Shown: in pieces, positions 32,950-40,161 of the stretch
Layout: each line of letters begins with the position of its first letter
How positions within the stretch are numbered: position 1 is the first letter of the stretch
NCBI GenBank assembly: GCA_903789665.1
Contig: CAIFEX010000025.1
Location: 1-49,159 of the forward strand
Length of the DNA stretch: 49,159 bases
Direction: 5' to 3'
DNA from: an uncultured Clostridium sp.
GTDB lineage: Bacteria; Bacillota; Clostridia; Clostridiales; Clostridiaceae
Translations under genes and position numbers: made by a program
The notes under the pieces: model-generated
Databases searched by the model: none
What the model saw: the letters and a program-made list of their open reading frames with translations, nothing else
What the model was told of the DNA's origin: nothing

Positions 32950-33678
32950 ATGGATAAAATACATATTGTCACTGTAAGAAACCCCAGAGATCCTATTGCG
33001 GAAGCTTACAGGACTTTGAGAACAAATATTCAATTTTCTTCTTTTGATAAAAAAATACAGTCCATAATGATTACAAGTTCCGGACCCGGCGAGGGCAAAT
33101 CCACTACTTCTGCCAATCTGGCGGTAGTCATGGCGGAAACGGGTGCCAGGACTATACTCATAGACTGCGACCAGAGGAAACCCAAATTGCACAAGATATT
33201 TTTGACTTCCAATGAAACAGGGCTTTCAAACCTGCTGGCGGATAAGGCCGGTTTTGAAGATGCAGTCAAAAAAAATGTAGTTAAAAACCTGGATCTACTC
33301 CCTTCCGGTATGAGACCGCCGAATCCGGCAGAACTTCTGGCCTCCAGGAAGATGGAAAACTTTTTGCAGGAACTCAAGGAAAAATATGAGTACATAATAC
33401 TGGACACGCCTCCCGTGGTTGCAGTGACAGATGCCCAGCTGCTATCCCGTTATGTGGACGGGTGCCTCCTGGTTATAGCATCTTCCCAGGCGGAAAAAGA
33501 AGCGGTTGTAAAGGCCAGGGATCTACTGCTGAAGGTAGGTGCCAATATAATCGGAGCTGTTTTGAACAAGCTTGAGGTAAAGGAAAAGGGATATTACGGA
33601 TATTACTACCAGTATTATTACGGAGAGGACGGCAAAAAGGTCAAGGAGAAGAAGAAAAGGAAAAGAATCGGAAGATAG
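32950..33678 (+). CDS. CpsD/CapB-type bacterial tyrosine kinase (BY-kinase)
   Basis: The 242-residue cytoplasmic protein has Walker A (GPGEGKST, residues 45-52), Walker A' (ILIDCDQRKP, ~69-78) and Walker B (YIILDTPPV). A C-terminal tyrosine cluster (YYGYYYQYYYG) is the autophosphorylation site of BY-kinases. Residues IAEAYRTLRTN at the N-terminus carry the subunit-contact motif. It is activated by the Wzz-like protein and reversed by the PHP phosphatase encoded just upstream. ATG 32950 follows GGAG by eight bases. A strong terminator follows, so the trio is a separate transcription unit from the biosynthetic genes. Confidence 0.94.
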   Translation: MDKIHIVTVRNPRDPIAEAYRTLRTNIQFSSFDKKIQSIMITSSGPGEGKSTTSANLAVVMAETGARTILIDCDQRKPKLHKIFLTSNETGLSNLLADKAGFEDAVKKNVVKNLDLLPSGMRPPNPAELLASRKMENFLQELKEKYEYIILDTPPVVAVTDAQLLSRYVDGCLLVIASSQAEKEAVVKARDLLLKVGANIIGAVLNKLEVKEKGYYGYYYQYYYGEDGKKVKEKKKRKRIGR

Positions 33679-33685
33679 ATTTGAG

Positions 33686-33735
33686 AGGTATAAAGATTTT
33701 AAATTGGAAATTATCTTTATGCCTTTATTTTTTTT
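33686..33735 (+). terminator. Rho-independent terminator after the tyrosine kinase
   Basis: AGGTATAAAGAT (33686-33697) pairs with ATCTTTATGCCT (33713-33724) and runs into TTTATTTTTTTT. Confidence 0.93.
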
Positions 33736-33796
33736 GCAAAAAACATGGCTATTTTTAAAAAACTGCATATGTATTATATGAAAGGAGGTGGTAAAT

Positions 33797-34021
33797 ATGT
33801 CCGCCGGATCGACACTTTTGCAGACCTCAATGATATTGAAGTACAAGGACGGGGTGGACAGCAGCGGTAGGGCAATAACCAAAAGACAGACTTTTTCAAA
33901 TTTAAAGATAGATGCTGTCCCTCAGGATCTCTACGATGTTGCCAAGGAAATAGAAAATCTCCTGGGAAAAACTCTCAGCGAAATCATAAGACAGGACGAG
34001 AGCGGCATAACGAACTCTTAG
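33797..34021 (+). CDS. DUF1659 small protein
   Basis: The 74-residue protein (MSAGSTLLQTSMILKYKDGVDSSGRAITKRQTFSNL...) has the DUF1659 signature: a conserved KYxDGVDxxGKxIxKxxTFSNL centre and a short helical C-terminus (DVAKEIENLL). The function is unknown. The family is commonly followed by DUF2922, as here. AAAGGAGGTG lies a few bases before ATG 33797 (in-frame GTG 33788 overlaps it). The pair is bounded by terminators on both sides. Confidence 0.88.
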   Translation: MSAGSTLLQTSMILKYKDGVDSSGRAITKRQTFSNLKIDAVPQDLYDVAKEIENLLGKTLSEIIRQDESGITNS

Positions 34022-34100
34022 ACAATGGACAGTTGACAATGGACAATGAACAGTTGACAGTGTACAATTGACAATTTTCAATTGCCCACTGTCAATTGAA
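34022..34100 (+). repeat. Degenerate ~12-bp AT repeat between DUF1659 and DUF2922 genes
   Basis: Successive units GACAATGGACAGTT, GACAATGGACAATGAACAGTT, GACAGTGTACAATT and GACAATTTTCAATT, then CACTGTCAATTG, end one base before the AAAAGGAGG of DUF2922. The outer AATTGACA... and ...TGTCAATT words are mutually complementary. Confidence 0.8.
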
Positions 34101-34117
34101 AAAAGGAGGTGCCTAGT

Positions 34118-34336
34118 ATGTCTAAGTCGCTGGTTATGAATTTCCTGACCGAGGAAGGCAAAAAAGCTTCTATAAAGATCTCCAATGTAAAAGAGGATAT
34201 AACGGATCAGGAAGTAAAAACCGCCATGGATGCAATTGTTGCAAAAAATATATTTGACACGAAAAATGGGGATTTGAAAGTTGTGGATTCAGCATATGTG
34301 CAGGACACTTCAATTGTAGAACTTGAAGTCAAATAG
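34118..34336 (+). CDS. DUF2922 small protein
   Basis: The 72-residue protein (MSKSLVMNFLTEEGKKASIKISNVKEDITDQEVKTAMDAIV...) matches DUF2922: a beta-hairpin start with LxMxFxTxxGKxxxIxI, then DxxVKxAMDxIIxxNxF, ending VDSAYVQDTSIVELEV. No function is established. AAAAGGAGGTG precedes ATG 34118. It is co-directional with DUF1659 and separated from it only by the AT-rich repeat, so the pair is probably one operon. Confidence 0.88.
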   Translation: MSKSLVMNFLTEEGKKASIKISNVKEDITDQEVKTAMDAIVAKNIFDTKNGDLKVVDSAYVQDTSIVELEVK

Positions 34337-34359
34337 CAGTTAAGTTGTGGGGCAGAGGA

Positions 34360-34399
34360 GGGTCCGGGACAAAAATATACCTGTTCCAGGCCCTTTATT
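34360..34399 (+). terminator. Terminator after the DUF1659/DUF2922 pair
   Basis: GGGTCCGGGACA (34360-34371) pairs with TGTTCCAGGCCC (34382-34393) with wobbles, followed by TTTATT. Confidence 0.75.
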
Positions 34400-34504
34400 C
34401 AGGTAAAATATTACGGAAAGGCACAAAATATCGTATTTATAAATAAGATATTTAAGACAGTAAATATATATGGGTAAATTAAAAAATCGCAGGGAGAGAA
34501 TGAT

Positions 34505-35155
34505 ATGAGATATAAATTCAAACCCGATTATATTATGGACAAGCATTCCGGAGAGACTGCAGGAGAAAATCACAGCCTGCTGAAAAAAATTGAGCTTGAA
34601 AATCTCCTTTCGAGAGCTAAAATCAGAGATAAAACTGCCTTGGATGAAATCTGCAGGAGATTTGACGGAATGGTCGTAAACCTGGCCAGTTCATTTTATA
34701 TAGAAGGATATACGCTTGAGGACATGGTTCAGGAGGGAAGACTTTCCCTTATAAAAGCTGTTTATAAATATGACATGAATTCAAAATACCACTTTTCCAC
34801 TTATGCCGCAGCTGCCGTCAAAAAGAACTTCTACTCCAAAATAAGAAACAGCATAAAGAGGAAATTCTGCTGCAGTTTGTACAGTATCACCGAAGATGGC
34901 ATCAGGTTCATCGATACACTGAAGTCAGACGAAGATATTGAAGAATACCTCATATTAGGACAGCAGTATGACGAGCTGTGGAGAGCTGTGGGAGAACTTT
35001 CCGACAAGGAAAAAAGTGCGGTGGTCTGGTACTATATGTGGGAAGCGAGCTTGAAAGAATACGCACTGAGTCAGAAAATATCCTACAAGGCGGCAGCTGC
35101 CAGAAAAAGGAGAGCTGTAACCAGGCTGAAGGGTATCATGAATTCTGCAGGGTAA
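34505..35155 (+). CDS. Sigma-70-family RNA polymerase sigma factor, short type
   Basis: The 216-residue protein contains region 2 (LDEICRRFDGMVVNLASSFYIEGYTLEDMVQEGRLSLIKAVYKYD...FSTYAAAAVKKNFYSKIRN, residues ~45-120). Region 4 has a helix-turn-helix (ELSDKEKSAVVWYYMWEASLKEYALSQKISYKAAAARKRRA, ~165-205). Region 1.1 and a full region 3 are missing, placing it with sigma-H/alternative factors and the clostridial phage/toxin-regulator group. No anti-sigma gene is adjacent. AGGGAGAGAATGAT precedes ATG 34505. It is flanked by terminators between two polysaccharide operons, so a role in switching them is a reasonable but untested guess. Confidence 0.85.
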   Translation: MRYKFKPDYIMDKHSGETAGENHSLLKKIELENLLSRAKIRDKTALDEICRRFDGMVVNLASSFYIEGYTLEDMVQEGRLSLIKAVYKYDMNSKYHFSTYAAAAVKKNFYSKIRNSIKRKFCCSLYSITEDGIRFIDTLKSDEDIEEYLILGQQYDELWRAVGELSDKEKSAVVWYYMWEASLKEYALSQKISYKAAAARKRRAVTRLKGIMNSAG

Positions 35156-35172
35156 TATAATATATGGAATAT

Positions 35173-35230
35173 TTAGCCAGCACGATAAATATACCGGTTG
35201 ATCCCGGAAATATCGTACTGGCTAATTTTT
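35173..35230 (+). terminator. Strong terminator of the sigma-factor gene
   Basis: TTAGCCAG-ACGATA-ATAT-CCGG arms (35173-35195) and CCGG-ATAT-CGT-CTGGCTAA (35204-35225) pair over about 22 bases, then TTTTT at 35226-35230. Confidence 0.93.
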
Positions 35231-35363
35231 ATCCGAATGCTGCCATTGCTAATACTCCCAGCTTCTTAAAGTTGAAGATAAACGCTGCTGCACGCCTGGA
35301 TAAGTTCTGCTAAGGTTCAGGTGGAGAAAATATTATTTATTAGCAAACTCCACCTGAGCCTTA
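35229..35363 (-). repeat. Palindromic element, copy B (reverse complement of the RAYT-linked copy)
   Basis: TTATCC at 35229 to GGATAA at 35303 is the same length (75 bp) as 10760-10834 and about 80% identical to its reverse complement. Shared words are AATACTCCCAGCTTCTTAAA against AGAAGCTGGGAGTATT, and GCTGCCATTGC against GCAATGGTAGC. It is followed by a hairpin TAAGGTTCAGGTGGAG (35311-35326) / CTCCACCTGAGCCTTA (35348-35363). This matches the first hairpin of copy A, also inverted. The middle hairpin of copy A is absent. Confidence 0.85.
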
Positions 35364-35566
35364 GAATAACTTGATAACGTCACCTGCTGACAGATCCTAA
35401 AAATGTAAAGGTAAAATTTATGGGGAAAAATGCAGTAATATTCTCTTGATTTATATTGAATAAATATAGAATTTTTAATCTATTTTAATATGGGTAAAAT
35501 TATTACTTTAATATACGATAACATAAATGAACAGATAAAATTGTGTAAATAGTCAGGCTTTTGCGG
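35364..35566. other. AT-rich leader before the polysaccharide biosynthesis operon
   Basis: This stretch is AT-rich, with no frame, terminator or recognisable riboswitch. It separates palindrome copy B from the promoter at 35567. A regulatory role in polysaccharide expression is possible from position only. Confidence 0.35.
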
Positions 35567-35595
35567 TTGTTTGGCAATTATTGCAGTGTTATAAT
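35567..35595 (+). promoter_or_regulatory. Candidate promoter of the polysaccharide biosynthesis operon
   Basis: TTGTTT (35567-35572), 17-base spacer, TATAAT (35590-35595) with an extended TG at 35587-35588. The spacer contains the inverted repeat GCAATTATTGC (35574-35584), a possible operator. Confidence 0.6.
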
Positions 35596-35640
35596 ATTAA
35601 TTGTAAAATTTATATAAATTTTGTTAGTATGGGGGAAAGC

Positions 35641-35796
35641 ATGGTGACAGAATTGGAGAATTTGGAGGATAAAACTGACGTATCGGCACAAAGGGAAAGA
35701 AAAGCGGAAGCGGTCGATGAGTACGGTAAGACTGCAGTCAAATCCAAAGTATTTGTGGATAAACTTTCTTTGGATTTAGAGGTGGCCGGTGAATGA
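35641..35796 (+). CDS. Small hypothetical protein coupled to the priming transferase
   Basis: The 51-residue charged protein (MVTELENLEDKTDVSAQRERKAEAV...) has no membrane helix and no family that I recognise. The start ATG 35641 follows GGGGGAAAG. Its stop overlaps the next start by four bases (ATGA), so translation of the priming transferase is probably coupled to it. It may be a leader peptide or a small regulator; alternatively it is a remnant N-terminal extension. The coupling and ribosome site make a real gene likely. Confidence 0.55.
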   Translation: MVTELENLEDKTDVSAQRERKAEAVDEYGKTAVKSKVFVDKLSLDLEVAGE

Positions 35797-37238
35797 TAAG
35801 GGAAAATCAAAGGTGCTTAAATAAACTGCTGGTTTTAACAGATGTGATTGTTATTTTTTTGTCTGCGATGTTGTCTTATTTTATTAGATTTCATCTGAAT
35901 TTGGGTGTTTATTATGAAAATAATATAATTCCCGTAAATGTATATGTTCTGTCTCTGATTTTTATTATTCCTATGTATCTAATACTGTTTAATATATTTG
36001 GTTTGTATTTGCCTTATAGGTTTAAAACCATATCTTATGAAACTTTGAATATAATAAAATCCGATGTTGTGGGTACTGTTATTTTTATAGCAACTTTATA
36101 TGTTTTTAAATTTATTAATTATTCACGATATTTGATTTTTATATTTTTTGTTGTTCTCACATTGTTTATGTTTTTGGAAAGATTGCTTTTGAGGGTGAGT
36201 TTGAGGTTTTTGAGGAGGAAGGGATATAATGTAAAAAACATTTTATTCATAGGAATTAGCGACATGACATATAAATTTATAAAACAAATCCAGAAAAATA
36301 AGCAGTGGGGTTATGCCGTTAAGGGTATATTGTACGACGAATATCCCAGTGAGGTTTTTAGTGAAATAGCTGCTGATTACTCAGTTAAAAATACAATTTT
36401 ACATAAAGAAAGTGCGATAAATGATTCTGGTATACTTGAAAAACATCTTTTGGATCCAGGTATAGATGACGTTCTTATAACTTTGCCGTTTGATCAGTAT
36501 TATAAAATGAAAAACATAATAAAGGCATGTGAAAAGGCTGGCGTGAAAGCCCAAATTATACCGGATTTTTCCGACAAAATATCTTCAAAACCTTATGTTG
36601 AAGAAATAGGAAATATACCCATGATAGGGATAAGGTATATACCGCTTGAAAATTTATTTAATAGAATGTTAAAAAGAACTTTTGATGTATTATTTTCTGT
36701 GCTTGCCATAATAATTGTATCTCCAATAATGATTCTGACAGCTATTATGATAAAGCTGACTTCACCGGGACCCGTTATATTTAAGCAAAAAAGGGTAGGA
36801 CTGAACAAAAAGGAGTTTATAATGTACAAGTTCAGGTCCATGCGAGTCCAGAATTCAAATAAGGAGAAAATTGAATGGACAACAAAAGACGATCCCAGAA
36901 AGACCAAATTCGGCTCTTTCATTAGGAAGACAAGCATTGATGAACTTCCACAATTCTTTAATGTCCTGAAAGGGGATATGAGCTTGATTGGCCCCAGACC
37001 TGAGAGACCGTATTTTGTAAATAAATTTAAAGATGAAATTCCAAAATATATGGTAAAACATCAGGTAAGGCCCGGAATAACAGGCTGGGCCCAGGTGAAC
37101 GGGTGGCGGGGAAATACATCTATAAGCAAAAGAATTCAGTATGACATTTACTATATAGAAAACTGGAGTTTTATGATGGATATTAAAATAGTGTTTTTGA
37201 CTATCTTTAAAGGGTTTGTAAACAAGAATGCATATTGA
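35793..37238 (+). CDS. Undecaprenyl-phosphate sugar phosphotransferase (priming enzyme, WbaP/CpsE-like)
   Basis: The 481-residue protein has four or five N-terminal membrane helices (to residue ~130) and a Rossmann-like CoA-binding-3 domain (~145-255). A further helix (~290-315) and the bacterial sugar-transferase domain follow. The last has KRTFDVLFSVLAIIIVSPI, SPGPVIFKQKRVGLNKKEF, MYKFRSM, TKFGSFIRKTSIDELPQFFNVLKGDMSLIGPRPERP and PGITGWAQVNGWRG. It transfers a hexose 1-phosphate to undecaprenyl phosphate to start repeat-unit synthesis at the inner face of the membrane. First biosynthetic enzyme of the operon. The sugar (glucose or galactose) cannot be told. Confidence 0.93.
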   Translation: MIRENQRCLNKLLVLTDVIVIFLSAMLSYFIRFHLNLGVYYENNIIPVNVYVLSLIFIIPMYLILFNIFGLYLPYRFKTISYETLNIIKSDVVGTVIFIATLYVFKFINYSRYLIFIFFVVLTLFMFLERLLLRVSLRFLRRKGYNVKNILFIGISDMTYKFIKQIQKNKQWGYAVKGILYDEYPSEVFSEIAADYSVKNTILHKESAINDSGILEKHLLDPGIDDVLITLPFDQYYKMKNIIKACEKAGVKAQIIPDFSDKISSKPYVEEIGNIPMIGIRYIPLENLFNRMLKRTFDVLFSVLAIIIVSPIMILTAIMIKLTSPGPVIFKQKRVGLNKKEFIMYKFRSMRVQNSNKEKIEWTTKDDPRKTKFGSFIRKTSIDELPQFFNVLKGDMSLIGPRPERPYFVNKFKDEIPKYMVKHQVRPGITGWAQVNGWRGNTSISKRIQYDIYYIENWSFMMDIKIVFLTIFKGFVNKNAY

Positions 37239-37265
37239 CATGTTATTTGGAAGGGTGGTTAAAAC

Positions 37266-38357
37266 GTGCTTTGTGCACTCATAATCGCGGGCGGAAAAGG
37301 TGAGAGGTTTTGGCCTCTTTCTACGGATAAAAAACCAAAGCAATTTTTAAAACTTTTAGGTAAAAAAACTATGATTCAGATGACTGTAGAAAGGCTCCTG
37401 CCTCTCATATCTGCAGACAGGATATTTATAGTAACCGGGAAAAGATATGTGCATCTTGTGAAAAAACAGCTTCCTGATTTACCGGAAAACAATATAATAG
37501 TAGAGCCTGTAGGAAGAAATACGGCACCTTGTATAGCACTTTCAGCATTTTACATAAGAAGGCACTGTAAAGACAATGCGACTATTTTAGTGATTCCTTC
37601 AGATCATCTTGTAGTGGACGAAAATAGGTTTAGAAATACAATAGCTTATGGGGCTGATTTCATACAAAATAACGAATCTTCAATAGTTATCTTGGGAATA
37701 AAACCTGATAGACCTGAAACAGGTTATGGATATATTCAGTTTGATTCACAGGGTGCAGTTAATGAAGCTGCAATTACAAGCAGTGAAGGCAGCAACAATT
37801 TTCATGTATATAGAGTTGAGAAATTTGTTGAGAAACCTGATGCCGATACTGCAGGGAAATATATTGAAAAGGGGAATTTTCTCTGGAACGGCGGAATGTT
37901 CATATGGAAATGCAGTACTATATTGGAACTTACAAAAAGATATTTAAACAATACATATAAGATTCTGGAGAGCATATTTAAAGAAGAAAATGAAAAATTC
38001 AGCAGTTCGCTTGAAAAAGAATATCCGCAGGTGGACAGTATTTCAGTGGATTACGGTATAATGGAGAAAACTGAAAATATATATGTTATTCCCTCGAATT
38101 TTGGATGGGATGATATAGGAACCTGGCATGCGGTTGAGCGTTACAGGGAAAAGGACAATGACAACAATGTGTGTATGGGTGACATAAGGATCCTCAGAAG
38201 CAGTAACAATATTGTATATTCCGAGAATAAGCCAATTGTTATTGTTGGGCTTGAAGATGTATTTGTGGTGGAAAGTGATGATATCATTTTTGTAGGAAAG
38301 AAAGAAGAAATTGCTAGAATTAAAGAGATAAAGAGAAAAATTGATGAATCAAATTAG
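37266..38357 (+). CDS. manC: Mannose-1-phosphate guanylyltransferase
   Basis: The 363-residue protein has the nucleotidyltransferase signature IIAGGKGERFWPLS with KPKQFLKL. VEPVGRNTAPCIALSAF, IPSDHL, GIKPDRPETGYGYI, VEKFVEKPD, WNGGMFIW and NFGWDDIGTW follow, all diagnostic for ManC/GMP type enzymes. It makes GDP-mannose from mannose 1-phosphate and GTP. It is the single-domain form, lacking the C-terminal mannose-6-phosphate isomerase domain. GTG 37266 follows AAGGGTGG by seven bases. It is the last gene of normal base composition before the AT-rich cassette, and it implies mannose or a GDP-mannose-derived sugar in the polymer. Confidence 0.93.
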   Translation: MLCALIIAGGKGERFWPLSTDKKPKQFLKLLGKKTMIQMTVERLLPLISADRIFIVTGKRYVHLVKKQLPDLPENNIIVEPVGRNTAPCIALSAFYIRRHCKDNATILVIPSDHLVVDENRFRNTIAYGADFIQNNESSIVILGIKPDRPETGYGYIQFDSQGAVNEAAITSSEGSNNFHVYRVEKFVEKPDADTAGKYIEKGNFLWNGGMFIWKCSTILELTKRYLNNTYKILESIFKEENEKFSSSLEKEYPQVDSISVDYGIMEKTENIYVIPSNFGWDDIGTWHAVERYREKDNDNNVCMGDIRILRSSNNIVYSENKPIVIVGLEDVFVVESDDIIFVGKKEEIARIKEIKRKIDESN

Positions 38358-38370
38358 AAGAGGTATAAAT

Positions 38371-39489
38371 ATGAAAGTTGCATTGGTACATGATTGGTTA
38401 ACCAATATGGGTGGAGCAGAAAGAGTAGTTATAAATTTTAAAGAAATTTTTAAAGATGCTCCTATATATACGACTATATATAATCCCGATAATTTAGGTG
38501 ATGAACTTAAAAATATAGATGTACGAACATCTTTTTTGCAAAATAAGAAGGATGCAAAAAAGAACCATCAAAAATATTTTCCATTTATGCCTATGGCATT
38601 TGAAAGTTTTGATCTCAATGATTATGATATTGTTTTAAGCAGTAGTTCGTCATGTGCAAAGGGAGTTGTAACAAATCCAAATACAATGCATGTTTGTTAT
38701 TGTCATTCACCTATGAGATATGGCTGGGAATTTTATTATGAATATGCGAATACTACTGATATGAAAAAATTAAAGAAAAAATTATTAAAATATTTTATGG
38801 ATTATATGAGAATTTGGGATAATGTTTCGTCAAATAGGGTTGATTATTTTATAGCTAATTCGGAAAATGTGGCTAGAAGAATTTGGAAACACTATAGGCG
38901 TGAAAGTGTTGTGATTCATCCTCCAGTTAGATGTAACTTATTTAATATAAGCGATGAAGATGAAGATTATTTTTTGATTGTATCAAGACTTGTAGAATAT
39001 AAGAAAATAGATTTAGCAATAGAAGCCTTTAATGAATTAAGATTGCCGTTGATTATAATAGGTGATGGTTCTGAAAGAGAAAAACTTGAATCAAAGGCAA
39101 AGGGCAATATAAAATTTTTAGGCAGACAGCCTGATAATGTTATAAAAAAGTATTATTCCAAATGTAGGGCTTTTATATTTCCCGGAGAAGAGGATTTCGG
39201 AATAACTCCACTTGAATCGCAGGCAAGTGGGAGACCTGTTATTGCTTTTGGTAAAGGGGGAGCTCTTGAGACTGTAGTTGATGGACAAACTGGTATTTTC
39301 TTTGATGAACAAACTGTAGACGAATTAAAATTAGCAGTTAAGAAATTTCAAAATATTGATTTTGATAAAAAGGTAATAAGAAAACATGCTGAAGAATTTG
39401 ATGAGGCTATATTCAAGGGAAAGATCAAAGATTTTATTGATGAGAAATATGAGGAATTTGTAAATACTAAGAAGTGGAAGGTACTGTGA
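38371..39489 (+). CDS. GT4-family glycosyltransferase (possible mannosyltransferase)
   Basis: The 372-residue protein (MKVALVHDWLTNMGGAERVV) has the GT-B fold. The N-terminal half contains YDIVLSSSSSCAKGV and CYCHSPMRYGWEFYYEY. The C-terminal half has 'VSRLVEYKKIDLAIEAF', 'IIGDGSEREKLE', 'FLGRQPDNVIKKYYSKCRAFIFPGEEDFGITPLESQASGRPVIAFGKGGALETV', the nucleotide-sugar and E-x7-E region of GT4. Similar enzymes transfer mannose from GDP-mannose, which fits ManC just upstream; the donor is an inference. ATG 38371 follows AGAAGAGG; an in-frame TTG at 38341 lies inside manC. The AT-rich cassette starts here. Confidence 0.88.
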   Translation: MKVALVHDWLTNMGGAERVVINFKEIFKDAPIYTTIYNPDNLGDELKNIDVRTSFLQNKKDAKKNHQKYFPFMPMAFESFDLNDYDIVLSSSSSCAKGVVTNPNTMHVCYCHSPMRYGWEFYYEYANTTDMKKLKKKLLKYFMDYMRIWDNVSSNRVDYFIANSENVARRIWKHYRRESVVIHPPVRCNLFNISDEDEDYFLIVSRLVEYKKIDLAIEAFNELRLPLIIIGDGSEREKLESKAKGNIKFLGRQPDNVIKKYYSKCRAFIFPGEEDFGITPLESQASGRPVIAFGKGGALETVVDGQTGIFFDEQTVDELKLAVKKFQNIDFDKKVIRKHAEEFDEAIFKGKIKDFIDEKYEEFVNTKKWKVL

Positions 39490-39523
39490 ATTAAATATAT
39501 TAGTATTATTGTAGGTGGTTTTA

Positions 39524-40161
39524 TTGAATATAATTTTTATTTCAGCCGAATTACCATATCCAGCAAATTCAGGTGGTAGGATATATACGTGGGAAAGATT
39601 GAAACAATTAAAAATGCATTTGTTGTTGGTATGGTGGCTAGAATATCAGCACAAAAGTCCCCTGAAAGTTTTATTCAGATAGCTAATAGTTTGAAAAAAA
39701 AATTGGATTGTTGTTATTTTATACTAGTTGGAGACGGTGAATTAAGAAGTAAAGTTGAAAAATTAATTGATAGATATAGATTAAGAAATAATTTTTTAAT
39801 AACAGGTTGGACTGATGAAGTACCTAAATATGTCGCTTTATTTGATGTTGGTATATTAACCTCAAAGTGGGAAGGATTTGGACTTGTTTTAGCGGAATAT
39901 ATGGCAGCTAACAAACCAATTGTAGCTTTTAATTCTGGCGGAATCCCAGATGTAGTAAGAAATAACTATAATGGATTATTAATTGATTATGGAGATATAG
40001 ATAGATTTTGTCATGCTATTATTGAAATTAAAAATAATGATAAACTTAGAAAATATTTAGTAAATAATGGCTATAAAAGTGTAAATGAAATGTTTAATGC
40101 TGAAAGAGTTGCTAGAGAACATGAAGAGTTGTATTTGAAATTAATTAGGAGTAAAAAATGA
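39524..40161 (+). pseudogene. Broken GT4 glycosyltransferase: internal deletion with frameshift
   Basis: From TTG 39524 (AGGTGG six bases upstream) a GT4-type N-terminus reads MNIIFISAELPYPANSGGRIYTWERLKQLK and runs out of frame near 39610. From there a different frame reads the C-terminal GT4 half: 'VVGMVARISAQKSPESFIQIAN', 'LVGDGELRSKVEKLI', 'TGWTDEVPKYVALFDVGILTSKWEGFGLVLAEYMAANKPIVAF'. The middle ~170 residues expected between them are missing. The C-terminal piece alone (190 residues from an in-frame GTG at 39589) could be translated but lacks the acceptor domain. I interpret one gene, or two fused ones, collapsed by deletion. Confidence 0.8.
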
